DNA of 64,000 nt from Mesorhizobium sp. B2-8-5. GTDB lineage: Bacteria; Pseudomonadota; Alphaproteobacteria; Rhizobiales; Rhizobiaceae. Location of the stretch: NCBI RefSeq assembly GCF_006440675.2, contig NZ_CP083951.1:1612001-1676000 (forward strand), given 5' to 3'. Positions 53,371 to 61,401 of this stretch are shown piece by piece. The notes under the pieces are model-generated. The model was not told the DNA's origin, did no database searches, and saw only the letters and a list, made by a program, of their open reading frames with translations. The position numbers and the translations under genes are program-made. Position 1 is the first letter of the stretch. Every line of letters starts with the position of its first letter.

Positions 53371-53958
53371 TTGAAGACCTCGGACAGTCTGACAGTGGAC
53401 GGTTTGCTGGTTGTTGGAGATCAGCAAGAGATTGATCGGGTGGTCCAGGCCCTGTCGCTCATTCGCCAACACGATCCAATCCGCTACCGTAGGCTTGCAA
53501 GAGACCTCAGTCGTATTTGGATTTTGGCAATCCCCTATCGCGGACAGTTCAGCGTAGGTACCTGGACTTGCCAGCTCGATCAACGGTTCGTGCTCGACAA
53601 AAAGACGTCGTGTGAGCTCATTGCCTCAGTGATCGTGCATGAGGCAACACATGCGCGTCTCGCACGGTTCGGCATCGAGTATCGCGAAGAATTGCGCCAG
53701 CGTATTGAACAGACGTGTATCCGGCGCCAAATGGCTTTCACCAAAGCACTTCCCGGGGCAGCTGAAGCATTTGACGAGGCCGACAGGATGCTGAACGCTT
53801 TGCCCGACATGAGCGATACCGCAATGGCCGAGCAAGCCTTAGCGGCAGAGGTCGAGGCCGCGCGTTATGTCGGCGTTCCCGAGTGGTTGCTGCGAAGAAT
53901 GATCGCCCTCCGAAGATGGCGCAACAGGAGATTGGCTGCGAAGTCGAGGCGGAATTGA
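53371..53958 (+). CDS. Protein with HExxH (HEATH) zinc-peptidase-like motif, unknown family
   Basis: 195 residues from TTG 53371; GTG 53395 is equally possible, and no good ribosome binding site decides. The motif VIVHEATHARLARFG (HEATH at 90-94) is a metallopeptidase-type zinc site, and EVEAARY about 65 residues later could provide the third ligand. The chain is rich in Arg (for example RRMIALRRWRNRRLAAKSRR at the end). The codon use and GC look lower than in neighbours (stretches such as 53400-53530), suggesting recent acquisition. No signal peptide is seen. Confidence 0.6.
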   Translation: MKTSDSLTVDGLLVVGDQQEIDRVVQALSLIRQHDPIRYRRLARDLSRIWILAIPYRGQFSVGTWTCQLDQRFVLDKKTSCELIASVIVHEATHARLARFGIEYREELRQRIEQTCIRRQMAFTKALPGAAEAFDEADRMLNALPDMSDTAMAEQALAAEVEAARYVGVPEWLLRRMIALRRWRNRRLAAKSRRN

Positions 53959-53973
53959 TCCTCTCGTCAGGTG

Positions 53974-54459
53974 TCAACTCATGCTGCCAATCAATTTGCC
54001 GAGCAGCTTCGCCAGCATTTCCCGGTCCTCGCGTGTCAGGCCAGCAAGGATTTCGTGCTCGTTGGCGACGTGGGCGGCAAGCGCTTCGTTGATGAGCTCA
54101 AGCCCTTTCTCGGTCAATTGCACCACCACACCGCGCCGGTCGCTGGGGTGCGGCGCGCGCCGGGTCAGACCGGCCTTTTCCAGGCGGTCGAGGCGGGCGG
54201 TCATGGCGCCCGACGTCACCATCGTCGCCTCGTAGAGCTCGGTCGGCGTCAGCGCATAGGGCGCGCCGGAACGGCGCAGCGTCGCCAACACGTCGAATTC
54301 GCCGGACTGCAGCCCGAAGCGGGCGAATACCGGCGCGAGCCGGTCGCGCGCAATGAGCGCCGAGGCCTCGTTGAGCCGCCCGATGACGCCCATCGGCGAC
54401 ACGTCGAGATCCGGTCGTTCCCGTCGCCACTGTTCCATGGCCCTGCCCGCTCGATCCAT
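53974..54459 (-). CDS. MarR family transcriptional regulator
   Basis: 161 residues from ATG 54459 with GGTGAGC upstream. The winged HTH region is LTPTELYEATMVTSGAMTARLDRLEKAGLTRR, followed by the beta-wing SDRRGVVVQLTEKG. It diverges from an EamA exporter gene with 99 bases between starts, so it probably represses that gene and itself. The inducing ligand is unknown. Confidence 0.88.
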   Translation of the reverse strand: MDRAGRAMEQWRRERPDLDVSPMGVIGRLNEASALIARDRLAPVFARFGLQSGEFDVLATLRRSGAPYALTPTELYEATMVTSGAMTARLDRLEKAGLTRRAPHPSDRRGVVVQLTEKGLELINEALAAHVANEHEILAGLTREDREMLAKLLGKLIGSMS

Positions 54460-54486
54460 ATTGCTCACCGTAAAGTATCTTGACAT

Positions 54487-54497
54487 AAAGAATCTTT
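54487..54497. promoter_or_regulatory. Small palindrome between marR-type gene and exporter
   Basis: AAAGAATCTTT (54487-54497) lies in an AT-rich stretch (TATCTTGACATAAAG nearby, with TTGACA-like sequence) of the divergent promoter region. It is a plausible MarR half of an operator. Confidence 0.35.
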
Positions 54498-54558
54498 GCA
54501 TTATCTTACTGCAACAAGAACTGGCCGCCAAGCGGTCTCGCAGCGACAGGACGAACCA

Positions 54559-55491
54559 ATGAGATTTCTCTGGGATTCAGCGATCTGGCTTCTGGTCGTG
54601 ACGGGCGGCCTGCTTGGCATGACGCTGCCGTTCGGCAAGCTCGCCACCGCCGCCGGGGTACCGGCCACGGTCTGGGCCTTCGTCATTTCGCTGGGCGCAG
54701 GCGGCGTGCTGTTTCTGGCGCTTCTGCTGCGCGGCGAGCGGATCCGGCTGACGCCGCACAAGCTGCGCTATTTCTTCGTCACCGCGGCGATTTCCTATGC
54801 CGTCCCCAATCTTTTGATGTTCTCGGCCATCCCGCATCTCGGCGCCGGCTACACCGGCATCATGTTCACGCTGTCGCCGGTGATCACGCTGGTGTTCTCG
54901 ATCCTGCTCGGTGTCAGGCGCCCCAACCTGCTCGGCGTCATCGGCATCGCCGTCGGTTTCGTAGGCGCGGCGATGGTTGCGCTGACGCGCGGCGAGGCCG
55001 GCCAGCCGGCCGATTATTTCTGGGTGGCGATCGGACTGCTCATCCCGGTCAGCCTCGCCGCCGGCAACATCTACCGCACCGTCGACTGGCCGCAAGACAC
55101 CGGCCCGATCGAGCTTGCAGTCGGCAGCCACCTGGCCTCGGCCACGCTGCTTCTCATTGGCATCCTCGGCCTTCTGGGCACGCATGCCTTCGCCCCGCTG
55201 GGCGCCGTGCCCCTCGTCGTCGTCGGTCAGGTTGTGTCGGCCTCGGCGATGTTTGCCTTCTTCTTCCGCCTGCAGGCGGTCGGCGGGCCGGTCTATCTCA
55301 GCCAGATCGGCTATGTGGCGGCGGCCGTTGGGTTGTTCGCCGGCACGCTCTTCCTCGGTGAGCATTACCAGCTTCTGACCTGGCTGGGCGCCGCCATCAT
55401 CACCGCCGGGGTTTTCATCACGACCAAGGCGCAAAGCCAAGCCGGCGCGCCGGCGCCGGTTCGGGTCGAGCCGGCGTCGTCCCGGAGCTAA
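54559..55491 (+). CDS. EamA/DMT family exporter
   Basis: 310 residues with ten membrane spans in two EamA units. MFTLSPVITLVFSILLGVRRP closes the first unit and FAGTLFLGEHYQLLTWLGAAII the second. An AGGAC site precedes the ATG. It is divergent from the MarR-type gene, its likely regulator, and its substrate would be the compound sensed by it. Confidence 0.87.
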   Translation: MRFLWDSAIWLLVVTGGLLGMTLPFGKLATAAGVPATVWAFVISLGAGGVLFLALLLRGERIRLTPHKLRYFFVTAAISYAVPNLLMFSAIPHLGAGYTGIMFTLSPVITLVFSILLGVRRPNLLGVIGIAVGFVGAAMVALTRGEAGQPADYFWVAIGLLIPVSLAAGNIYRTVDWPQDTGPIELAVGSHLASATLLLIGILGLLGTHAFAPLGAVPLVVVGQVVSASAMFAFFFRLQAVGGPVYLSQIGYVAAAVGLFAGTLFLGEHYQLLTWLGAAIITAGVFITTKAQSQAGAPAPVRVEPASSRS

Positions 55492-56069
55492 TCCTCCTTG
55501 CCGGAGGGTTCCGGCCGCGGGTGGCGGCGGCGATGGGTGGCGGCGGCGCGCGCCGCCTGCTCATAGATGCCCGTCATCAACTCCAGCGTGCGCGCGACGT
55601 CCCCGAGTTTCTCGGCCATCTCGGGAATGCGCTTCACCGCTTCGATGAGCAACACCGAACGGATATCGGCATAGCGTTCCGTCACCCGATGCCCCAGCGG
55701 CGTCACCTCGTAGGTCACGCCGGCCCTGCCGCTGCCGGTGCGCGTGATCAGCCCGCCCTTCAACAGCTTGCGCAGGCTGTACTGGATGTTGGGAATGTCG
55801 TCGCGATTGGTCATCTGGGCGAGGTCGCGGACGCTTTTGGGCCGGTCGTTCATCCTGATGATGTGGAGCAGCGCGTTTTCCGGCCCGCTGGCCGAAAACT
55901 CGATCACGGTGGCGAGGCACTCCGCCTGCCAGTGGCCGAACGCCTCGTAGGAGCGCATCAGCGCATATTCGACCTCGGTGACGTCGATCTCGAGCGGCGT
56001 GCGCGCCAGATGCCAGCCGCGGTCGAGCAGTTCTTCCTGTGTTTCCAGCGATTTGCGACGCTCGTTCAT
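55488..56069 (-). CDS. Winged-helix (MarR-like) regulator of the monooxygenase operon
   Basis: 193 residues from ATG 56069 (GAGAGG upstream). The HTH region is RPKSVRDLAQMTNRDDIPNIQYSLRKLLKGGLI, with wing TGSGRAGVTYEVTPLG. The fold is that of a MarR-like winged-helix regulator. Between it and the divergent monooxygenase gene lies a perfect 12-bp inverted repeat, its likely operator. The C-terminal tail is Arg/His rich (THRRRHPRPEP). Confidence 0.82.
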   Translation of the reverse strand: MNERRKSLETQEELLDRGWHLARTPLEIDVTEVEYALMRSYEAFGHWQAECLATVIEFSASGPENALLHIIRMNDRPKSVRDLAQMTNRDDIPNIQYSLRKLLKGGLITRTGSGRAGVTYEVTPLGHRVTERYADIRSVLLIEAVKRIPEMAEKLGDVARTLELMTGIYEQAARAAATHRRRHPRPEPSGKED

Positions 56070-56123
56070 CAGCCTCTCCCTTGCCGCGAGGATGCGCCGA
56101 TCCACGCGATTGCGTCCACATGA

Positions 56124-56156
56124 ATTTATGATAGACTTTCTATCATAAATTATAAT
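56124..56156. promoter_or_regulatory. Perfect inverted-repeat operator and adjoining -10 box
   Basis: ATTTATGATAGA (56124-56135) and TCTATCATAAAT (56139-56150) are perfect 12-base arms around CTT. Immediately beyond is TATAAT (56151-56156), a consensus -10 for the monooxygenase gene at 56181. Repressor binding would cover the -35/spacer region. Confidence 0.75.
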
Positions 56157-56180
56157 CAAAAATGTGAGGAGAACATCGTC

Positions 56181-57305
56181 ATGAGCATGCTCGACAAGTT
56201 CGCGCCTGGCACACAGCCTTTCTTTCTCGGCACCTTCGCGTCCAACTGTTCCGGCGGCATGACCGTCACCAAGGTCGCCGAGCGCTGGGACAATTCCTGG
56301 GACAACAATCTCAAGCTCGCCCGCCTTCTCGATGAAGCCGGCATCGACTTCATGCTGCCGATCGCGCGCTGGATCGGTTACGGCGGCGAAACCAATTTTC
56401 ATGGCAACGTGCTTGAGACGATCACCTGGGCAGCGGGGCTGCTGGCGCTCACCCGCAACATCACCGTCTTTGCCACGACCCATACGGCGGCGAACCATCC
56501 TGTCGTCGTCGCCAAGCAACTGGCCACCATCGACCAGATCAGCCGCTGCCGCATCGGCCTCAACGTCGTCGCCGGCTGGAACAAGCCGGAATACGAGGCA
56601 CTTGGGCTGGCGCTGCCCGACGACCACACCACCCGCTACGGCTACGCGCAGGAATGGTTCGATATCGTGCGCGCCCTGTGGAGCCGCACGGAGGCCTTCG
56701 ACTGGGACGGAACCTGGTTCAAGCTCAGGAACGTGCTCGGCGATCCGCGCCCGTCATCGCCGTTGCCGATCCTCAACGCGGCCGGCTCGGACGAGGGGCG
56801 GAAATTTGCCGTCCGCAACGCCGATTTCCTGTTCACGCCGGCGATCGACCTCTCGCGCTCGAAGGACGAGCTCGCGGCGCTGAAGGAGCAGGGCAAAGCG
56901 GCGGGCAGGGACGTCGATGTGCTGACCTTCGCCCATGTCGTGTGCCGACCGACGGAAAAGGAAGCCAACGACTATCTTGAGCATTTCGGCCGCGCCAATG
57001 CCGATTGGGCGGCGGTGGACAATCTGGTGCGGCTGCAATTCGCCCACGCGCAATCCTTCCCGCACGACCTTCTGGCGCTCATCCGCGACCGCATGGCGGC
57101 GGGCCATGGCGGTTTTCCGCTGACCGGCACGCCCGAGCAGGTGGCCAACGGCATCACCCAACTGCACCAAGCCGGCTTCCGCGGCTCGACCTTGTCCTTC
57201 GTCGATTATGTCGAGGAATTCCCCTATTTCCGCGACACGGTCCTGCCTATTCTCGAAGAAAGAGCCATTCGCGTCGCGCCGGCCGCGATGCAGTCGGCGG
57301 CTTAG
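56181..57305 (+). CDS. Flavin-dependent monooxygenase, luciferase-like (RutA-related)
   Basis: 374 residues, ATG 56181 with GAGGAG 9 bases upstream. It is a bacterial luciferase-type TIM barrel: ETNFHGNVLETITWAAGLLA, THTAANHPVVVAKQLATIDQ, GLNVVAGWNKPEYEALGL and GLALPDDHTTRYGYAQEWFD. The GWNKPEYE and FHGN blocks resemble RutA and relatives that open nitrogen heterocycles with FMNH2 and oxygen. The reductase gene follows after 14 bases. No other pyrimidine-degradation (rut) gene is adjacent, so a different substrate is likely. Confidence 0.85.
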   Translation: MSMLDKFAPGTQPFFLGTFASNCSGGMTVTKVAERWDNSWDNNLKLARLLDEAGIDFMLPIARWIGYGGETNFHGNVLETITWAAGLLALTRNITVFATTHTAANHPVVVAKQLATIDQISRCRIGLNVVAGWNKPEYEALGLALPDDHTTRYGYAQEWFDIVRALWSRTEAFDWDGTWFKLRNVLGDPRPSSPLPILNAAGSDEGRKFAVRNADFLFTPAIDLSRSKDELAALKEQGKAAGRDVDVLTFAHVVCRPTEKEANDYLEHFGRANADWAAVDNLVRLQFAHAQSFPHDLLALIRDRMAAGHGGFPLTGTPEQVANGITQLHQAGFRGSTLSFVDYVEEFPYFRDTVLPILEERAIRVAPAAMQSAA

Positions 57306-57319
57306 ACAAGGAGATGGCA

Positions 57320-57841
57320 ATGTCCACGGCAGAAGGTCAGTCCACGCCAGAAAATCCGGTCAGCGTCGCTGATTTCCGCGCCGCCATGCGGCTCATCGTC
57401 GGCAATGTCAGCGTCATCACCGCCGGCGTCGGCGATGACCGTACCGGCCTCGTCGTCATTTCCGTGGTGTCGCTGTCGGCCGAGCCGCCGAAGGTGATCG
57501 CCTGCGTCAACCGCTCCTCATCGACCTGGCCGATCATCGAGCGCTACCGGCATTTCGGCGTCAACTCGCTCGGGCCCCAGCACCAGCAGGTTGCCGAGCG
57601 CTTCTCCGGCTTCGGCGGCATCAAGGGCAAGGATCGTTACAAGGGCGCCGAATGGACGACGCTGAAGACGGGCGCGTCGCTGCTGTGCGACGCGGTGGCC
57701 GCTTTCGACTGCAGCCTCGACGAGATGATCGATCGCGGCACGCATTCGATCGTCATCGGTTCGGTCGAGGCGGTGAGGACGCAGGATGCCGGACAGGCCC
57801 TGATCTATTGGCGCGGCGGCTATCGGCCGTTGGAAGCCTGA
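57320..57841 (+). CDS. Flavin reductase, partner of the monooxygenase
   Basis: 173 residues from ATG 57320 (AAGGAG 6 bases upstream; ATG 57314 too close). It belongs to the flavin reductase-like (FMN-binding split barrel) family: FRAAMRLIVGNVSVITAG, LSAEPPKVIACVNRSSSTWP and FGVNSLGPQHQQVAERFSG. It supplies reduced FMN to the luciferase-like enzyme encoded just before it. Confidence 0.88.
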   Translation: MSTAEGQSTPENPVSVADFRAAMRLIVGNVSVITAGVGDDRTGLVVISVVSLSAEPPKVIACVNRSSSTWPIIERYRHFGVNSLGPQHQQVAERFSGFGGIKGKDRYKGAEWTTLKTGASLLCDAVAAFDCSLDEMIDRGTHSIVIGSVEAVRTQDAGQALIYWRGGYRPLEA

Positions 57842-57852
57842 GGACCCATTGA

Positions 57853-58602
57853 TCAGACCGAGGCTTTCTCGGCCAGCACCATGTAGTTGACGTCCATGTC
57901 CTTCGAGCGCTGCCAGCGGTCGGCCAGTGGGTGATAGATGACGCCGGTGCGGTCGATCACCGTGAGACCGGCCGCGCCCAGTGCCTTTGCCAGCTCCTCC
58001 GGCCGCACCAGCTTGCCGAACTGATGCGTGCCGCGCGGCAGCCAGCGCAACACATATTCGGCGCCGATGATGGCAAGGCCAAGCGCTTTCAGCGTGCGGT
58101 TGATGGTGGCGACGAACATGATGCCGCCGGGGCGGACCATCTGCCCGCATTTGGCGACGAACAGGTCGACATCGGCGACATGCTCGACCACTTCCATGTT
58201 CAGGATGACATCGAAGACCTCGCCGGCATCGGCTAGCGCCTCGGCCGTGGTGGCGCGGTAGTCGACGCTGACGCCGGCCTCCGCCGCATGTAGCTTCGCC
58301 ACTTCGATGTTGGTCGCGGAAGCATCGGCGCCGACCACTTCGGCGCCAAGCCTGGCCATCGGCTCGCACAAAAGCCCGCCGCCGCAGCCGATATCGAGGA
58401 AGCGCAGGCCATCGAAAGGCCGCGCCGCGCGCGGATCGCGGCCAAAACGCGCCGCCACCTGGTCGCGGATATAGGCAAGCCGCACCGGGTTGAACTTGTG
58501 CAGCGGACGGAACTTGCCGTTCGGATTCCACCATTCGGCGGCAAGGGCGGAGAAGCGCTCGACTTCTCCGGCATCGATGGTCGATCGGCGGGGCTCTGGC
58601 AT
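57853..58602 (-). CDS. ubiG: Ubiquinone biosynthesis O-methyltransferase
   Basis: 249 residues from ATG 58602 (GGAG 8 bases upstream). The start [20 protein letters not shown] and [20 protein letters not shown] are diagnostic. The SAM motif is [20 protein letters not shown]. It carries out both O-methylations of ubiquinone synthesis at the membrane. A palindromic repeat lies just upstream. Confidence 0.95.
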   Translation of the reverse strand: MPEPRRSTIDAGEVERFSALAAEWWNPNGKFRPLHKFNPVRLAYIRDQVAARFGRDPRAARPFDGLRFLDIGCGGGLLCEPMARLGAEVVGADASATNIEVAKLHAAEAGVSVDYRATTAEALADAGEVFDVILNMEVVEHVADVDLFVAKCGQMVRPGGIMFVATINRTLKALGLAIIGAEYVLRWLPRGTHQFGKLVRPEELAKALGAAGLTVIDRTGVIYHPLADRWQRSKDMDVNYMVLAEKASV

Positions 58603-58617
58603 AGGCGGGTCTCCAGC

Positions 58618-58660
58618 GCATGATCCCGAAAATTGGAATCGATTTCGGAAAGGATCATGC
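58618..58660. repeat. Palindromic intergenic repeat, GCATGATCC type
   Basis: GCATGATCCCGAAA (58618) pairs with TTTCGGAAAGGATCATGC (to 58660) around a GATTC-like centre. This sequence is of the kind scattered between genes in Rhizobiales. It lies upstream of ubiG. Confidence 0.75.
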
Positions 58661-58878
58661 ACAAAGTCAAAGTGCTACAATGTCCTGCGTCCCAAAGGAC
58701 GCGCGGCGCTGACGTTAGGAAGTCGGGCGCGGGGGAGGGAATGTCAAGGCAGGTTTTTTCAGCTGCCGCCAAGCTCTCGTGCTGTCAGCACGTGGCAGCT
58801 TGGTCGGGCAGATGGTGAAACGGGATTGTGACTTCGCGCGAATGGGACGGCATAGACTGTTCGAAAAGGAACGCGATC

Positions 58879-59442
58879 ATGCGACCTCACACGTCGATCC
58901 TCTGGCGCCGTCTCGACCTTGAAGGCCACGATGCCTGCCTGCTTTGTGCGACCCAGAGCGGTTGGCGGCTCAAGGGCCATGCCCTCTTCCTCCATGACGG
59001 CCAGCCCTGCAGCCTTGCCTATGCGGCGGATTGCGATGCCGGCTGGCGCACGCGTTTCGCAAGTGTCGACGGGTTTCTCGGCACGCAAACCTTGCGCTAC
59101 GAGGTCGAACGGCTGGCCGACGGCCGATGGACGCTGAATGGCGCGGAGCAGGCGGAGGTTGCCGGGCTTGTCGATGTCGACCTCGGCTTCACGCCGGCAA
59201 CGAACCTGCTGGCGATCCGCCGCTTCGACCTTGCCGTCGGCGCTGCGGCGCCTGCCCCGGCGGCCTATCTGGCCTTTCCGGAGCTAAGGCTTGAACGTCT
59301 GGACCAGACCTACCGTCGCCTCGACGACAGCCGCTACGCCTATGCCGCGCCGAAATTCGGCTACGACCAGGTGTTGGACGTCTCGCCGTCCGGCTTCATT
59401 GTCGACTATCCAGGACTGTGGAAGGCCATCGCGCTGCGTTGA
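58879..59442 (+). CDS. Putative glycolipid-binding family protein (PF06475-like)
   Basis: 187 residues from ATG 58879 (AAGGA 8 bases upstream). The chain (ILWRRLDLEGHDACLLCATQ, RYEVERLADGRWTLNG, DVDLGFTPATNLLAIRR, YRRLDDSRYAYAAP) matches the putative glycolipid-binding family, a beta-sandwich. The Pseudomonas member binds lipids in crystals; the cell role is unsettled. It is a single gene flanked by repeats. Confidence 0.8.
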   Translation: MRPHTSILWRRLDLEGHDACLLCATQSGWRLKGHALFLHDGQPCSLAYAADCDAGWRTRFASVDGFLGTQTLRYEVERLADGRWTLNGAEQAEVAGLVDVDLGFTPATNLLAIRRFDLAVGAAAPAPAAYLAFPELRLERLDQTYRRLDDSRYAYAAPKFGYDQVLDVSPSGFIVDYPGLWKAIALR

Positions 59443-59456
59443 GCATCCTCGACCGG

Positions 59457-59564
59457 CTAAAGCGCGTCGCGCTGAAGCGGATTCAGGCGACGCGCTTTAA
59501 GGCTTTGTTTCCATGCATGTCGTTATCGCAAAACCGCCGCACACTTTTGCGCGACATGCATTAG
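59457..59564. repeat. Two-hairpin palindromic intergenic repeat
   Basis: TAAAGCGCGTCGC (59458-59470) pairs with GCGACGCGCTTTA (59487-59499). A linker leads to GCATGTCG (59515-59522) and CGACATGC (59552-59559), and the unit ends ATTAG. The second hairpin is the same type as 2212-2262. Confidence 0.75.
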
Positions 59565-59851
59565 ATTTTCGACAGCGCGACCGCCGCGTGCCTCATGTCG
59601 ACGCTGGCCGGGTCGATCGCCTGAACCGCCTCGCTGGCGCCGATCTCGGCCATGATGCGGTCCGCCGCCGCCTGGGCCTGTTCCAGGCTCTGCCAGCGCA
59701 CGACGTCCACCCAGCTTCCATCCTCGCACCTGCCGAGCTGCCGGCTTAGGAAGCCCGGCTGCCGGGCAAGCCAATCCGTCATGACCCCGACAAAGCCGGC
59801 TTCGGTGCCGGGCTTCAGGCGGAAGGTGACGATTTCCAGGGTCTCGGACAT
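59561..59851 (-). CDS. Small ABM-fold (dimeric alpha/beta barrel) protein
   Basis: 96 residues from ATG 59851 (GGAG 6 bases upstream). EIVTFRLKPGTEAGFVGVMT, QPGFLSRQLGRCEDGSWVDV and the C-terminal helix match antibiotic biosynthesis monooxygenase-like ferredoxin folds. Such proteins act as small monooxygenases or quinone-binding proteins. The substrate is unknown. Its stop touches the end of a palindromic repeat. Confidence 0.72.
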   Translation of the reverse strand: MSETLEIVTFRLKPGTEAGFVGVMTDWLARQPGFLSRQLGRCEDGSWVDVVRWQSLEQAQAAADRIMAEIGASEAVQAIDPASVDMRHAAVALSKI

Positions 59852-60064
59852 GAGAATCTCCAACGGGCCGTTTCGGCAGTCTTGTGGCATGACCGGCGAC
59901 AGGAATCCGTCAGGATGAGTGGTGCCGGGCCGGCTAATAAGTGCGCTCGCTTGCGAAGCCTTGCTGTTTTGGCTAAGGAGGCCGCGCATTTCCGCGCTTG
60001 GTCACCCTGGCGTTTCCTCCCGTTCCGGCCTTGAGCCGGCTTGAGTCAAAGGCATTTCGCTTCC

Positions 60065-61318
60065 ATGGCGCGTATCGTGATGAAATTCGGCGGAACCTCG
60101 GTCGCCGACATCGCCCGCATCCGCAATGTGGCGCGCCATGTCAAACGCGAGGTCGATGCCGGTCACGACGTCGCCGTGGTGGTCTCGGCCATGGCCGGCA
60201 AGACCAACGAGCTGGTCGGCTGGACCCGCGAAGCCTCGCCCATGCACGACGCGCGCGAATATGACGCCGTTGTCGCTTCGGGCGAGCAGGTCACGGCCGG
60301 CCTGTTGGCGATCACGTTGCAGAACATGGGCATTCATGCACGATCCTGGCAGGGCTGGCAGATCCCGATCAAGACCGACAATGCCCATGGCGCGGCGCGC
60401 ATCCTCGACATCGACGGCGCCTTCCTGATCAAGCGCTTCGGCGAGGGCCAGGTGGCGGTCATCGCCGGGTTCCAGGGCATCGGGCCGGACAACCGTATCG
60501 CGACGCTTGGCCGCGGCGGCTCCGACACCAGCGCCGTGGCGATCGCCGCGGCGGTCAAGGCCGACCGATGCGACATCTATACCGACGTCGACGGCGTCTA
60601 CACGACCGACCCTCGCATCGAGCCGAAATCCCGGCGTCTCGCCAAGATTTCGTTCGAGGAAATGCTCGAAATGGCTTCGCTCGGCGCCAAGGTGCTGCAG
60701 GTGCGCTCGGTTGAGCTTGCCATGGTACACAGGGTGCGTACCTTCGTGCGGTCGTCCTTCGACGATCCCGATGCGCCCGGAATGGGGGATTTGCTCAATC
60801 CGCCCGGAACGCTCATTTGCGACGAGGAAGAGATCGTGGAACAGCAGGTCGTCACCGGAATTGCCTACGCCAAGGACGAAGCGCAGATTTCGCTGCGCCG
60901 CGTCGGCGACCGTCCAGGCGTCGCCGCCGGCATCTTCGGTCCGCTGGCCGAGGCCAACATCAATGTCGACATGATCGTCCAGAACATTTCCGAGGACGGC
61001 AAATTCACCGACATGACCTTCACCGTGCCGTCCGGCGACGTCGACAAGGCGCTTGGCGTGCTGGAGAAGCTGAAGCCCGAAGTCGGCTACGACGTCGTGC
61101 AGTCGGAAGCCGGCATGTCGAAGGTTTCGGTCATCGGCATCGGTATGAGGAGCCACGCCGGCGTCGCCGCCACCGCCTTCAAGGCGCTGGCCGACAAGGC
61201 GATCAATATCCGCGCCATCACCACGTCCGAGATCAAAATTTCGATACTGATCGACGGTCCCTATACGGAACTGGCGGTTCGCACTTTGCATTCCGTCTAC
61301 GGTCTGGATAAGCAATAG
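60065..61318 (+). CDS. lysC: Aspartate kinase
   Basis: 417 residues from ATG 60065 (MARIVMKFGGTSVADI). The kinase has KFGGTS, ASGEQVTAGLLA and RGGSDTSAVAIAAAVKADRC. Two ACT domains follow (from about residue 265), which take lysine or threonine as feedback effectors. It makes aspartyl phosphate for lysine, methionine and threonine synthesis. lysC followed by ptsP and prfA is the usual Rhizobiales order. Confidence 0.95.
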   Translation: MARIVMKFGGTSVADIARIRNVARHVKREVDAGHDVAVVVSAMAGKTNELVGWTREASPMHDAREYDAVVASGEQVTAGLLAITLQNMGIHARSWQGWQIPIKTDNAHGAARILDIDGAFLIKRFGEGQVAVIAGFQGIGPDNRIATLGRGGSDTSAVAIAAAVKADRCDIYTDVDGVYTTDPRIEPKSRRLAKISFEEMLEMASLGAKVLQVRSVELAMVHRVRTFVRSSFDDPDAPGMGDLLNPPGTLICDEEEIVEQQVVTGIAYAKDEAQISLRRVGDRPGVAAGIFGPLAEANINVDMIVQNISEDGKFTDMTFTVPSGDVDKALGVLEKLKPEVGYDVVQSEAGMSKVSVIGIGMRSHAGVAATAFKALADKAINIRAITTSEIKISILIDGPYTELAVRTLHSVYGLDKQ

Positions 61319-61401
61319 CAAGAACTGAGTCAGTTGTTGCGTGAACGCCGGCCGCAGGAGAAACTGCGGCGGGCGAGATGGCCATTGGAGAACAAGCCGC
61401 G

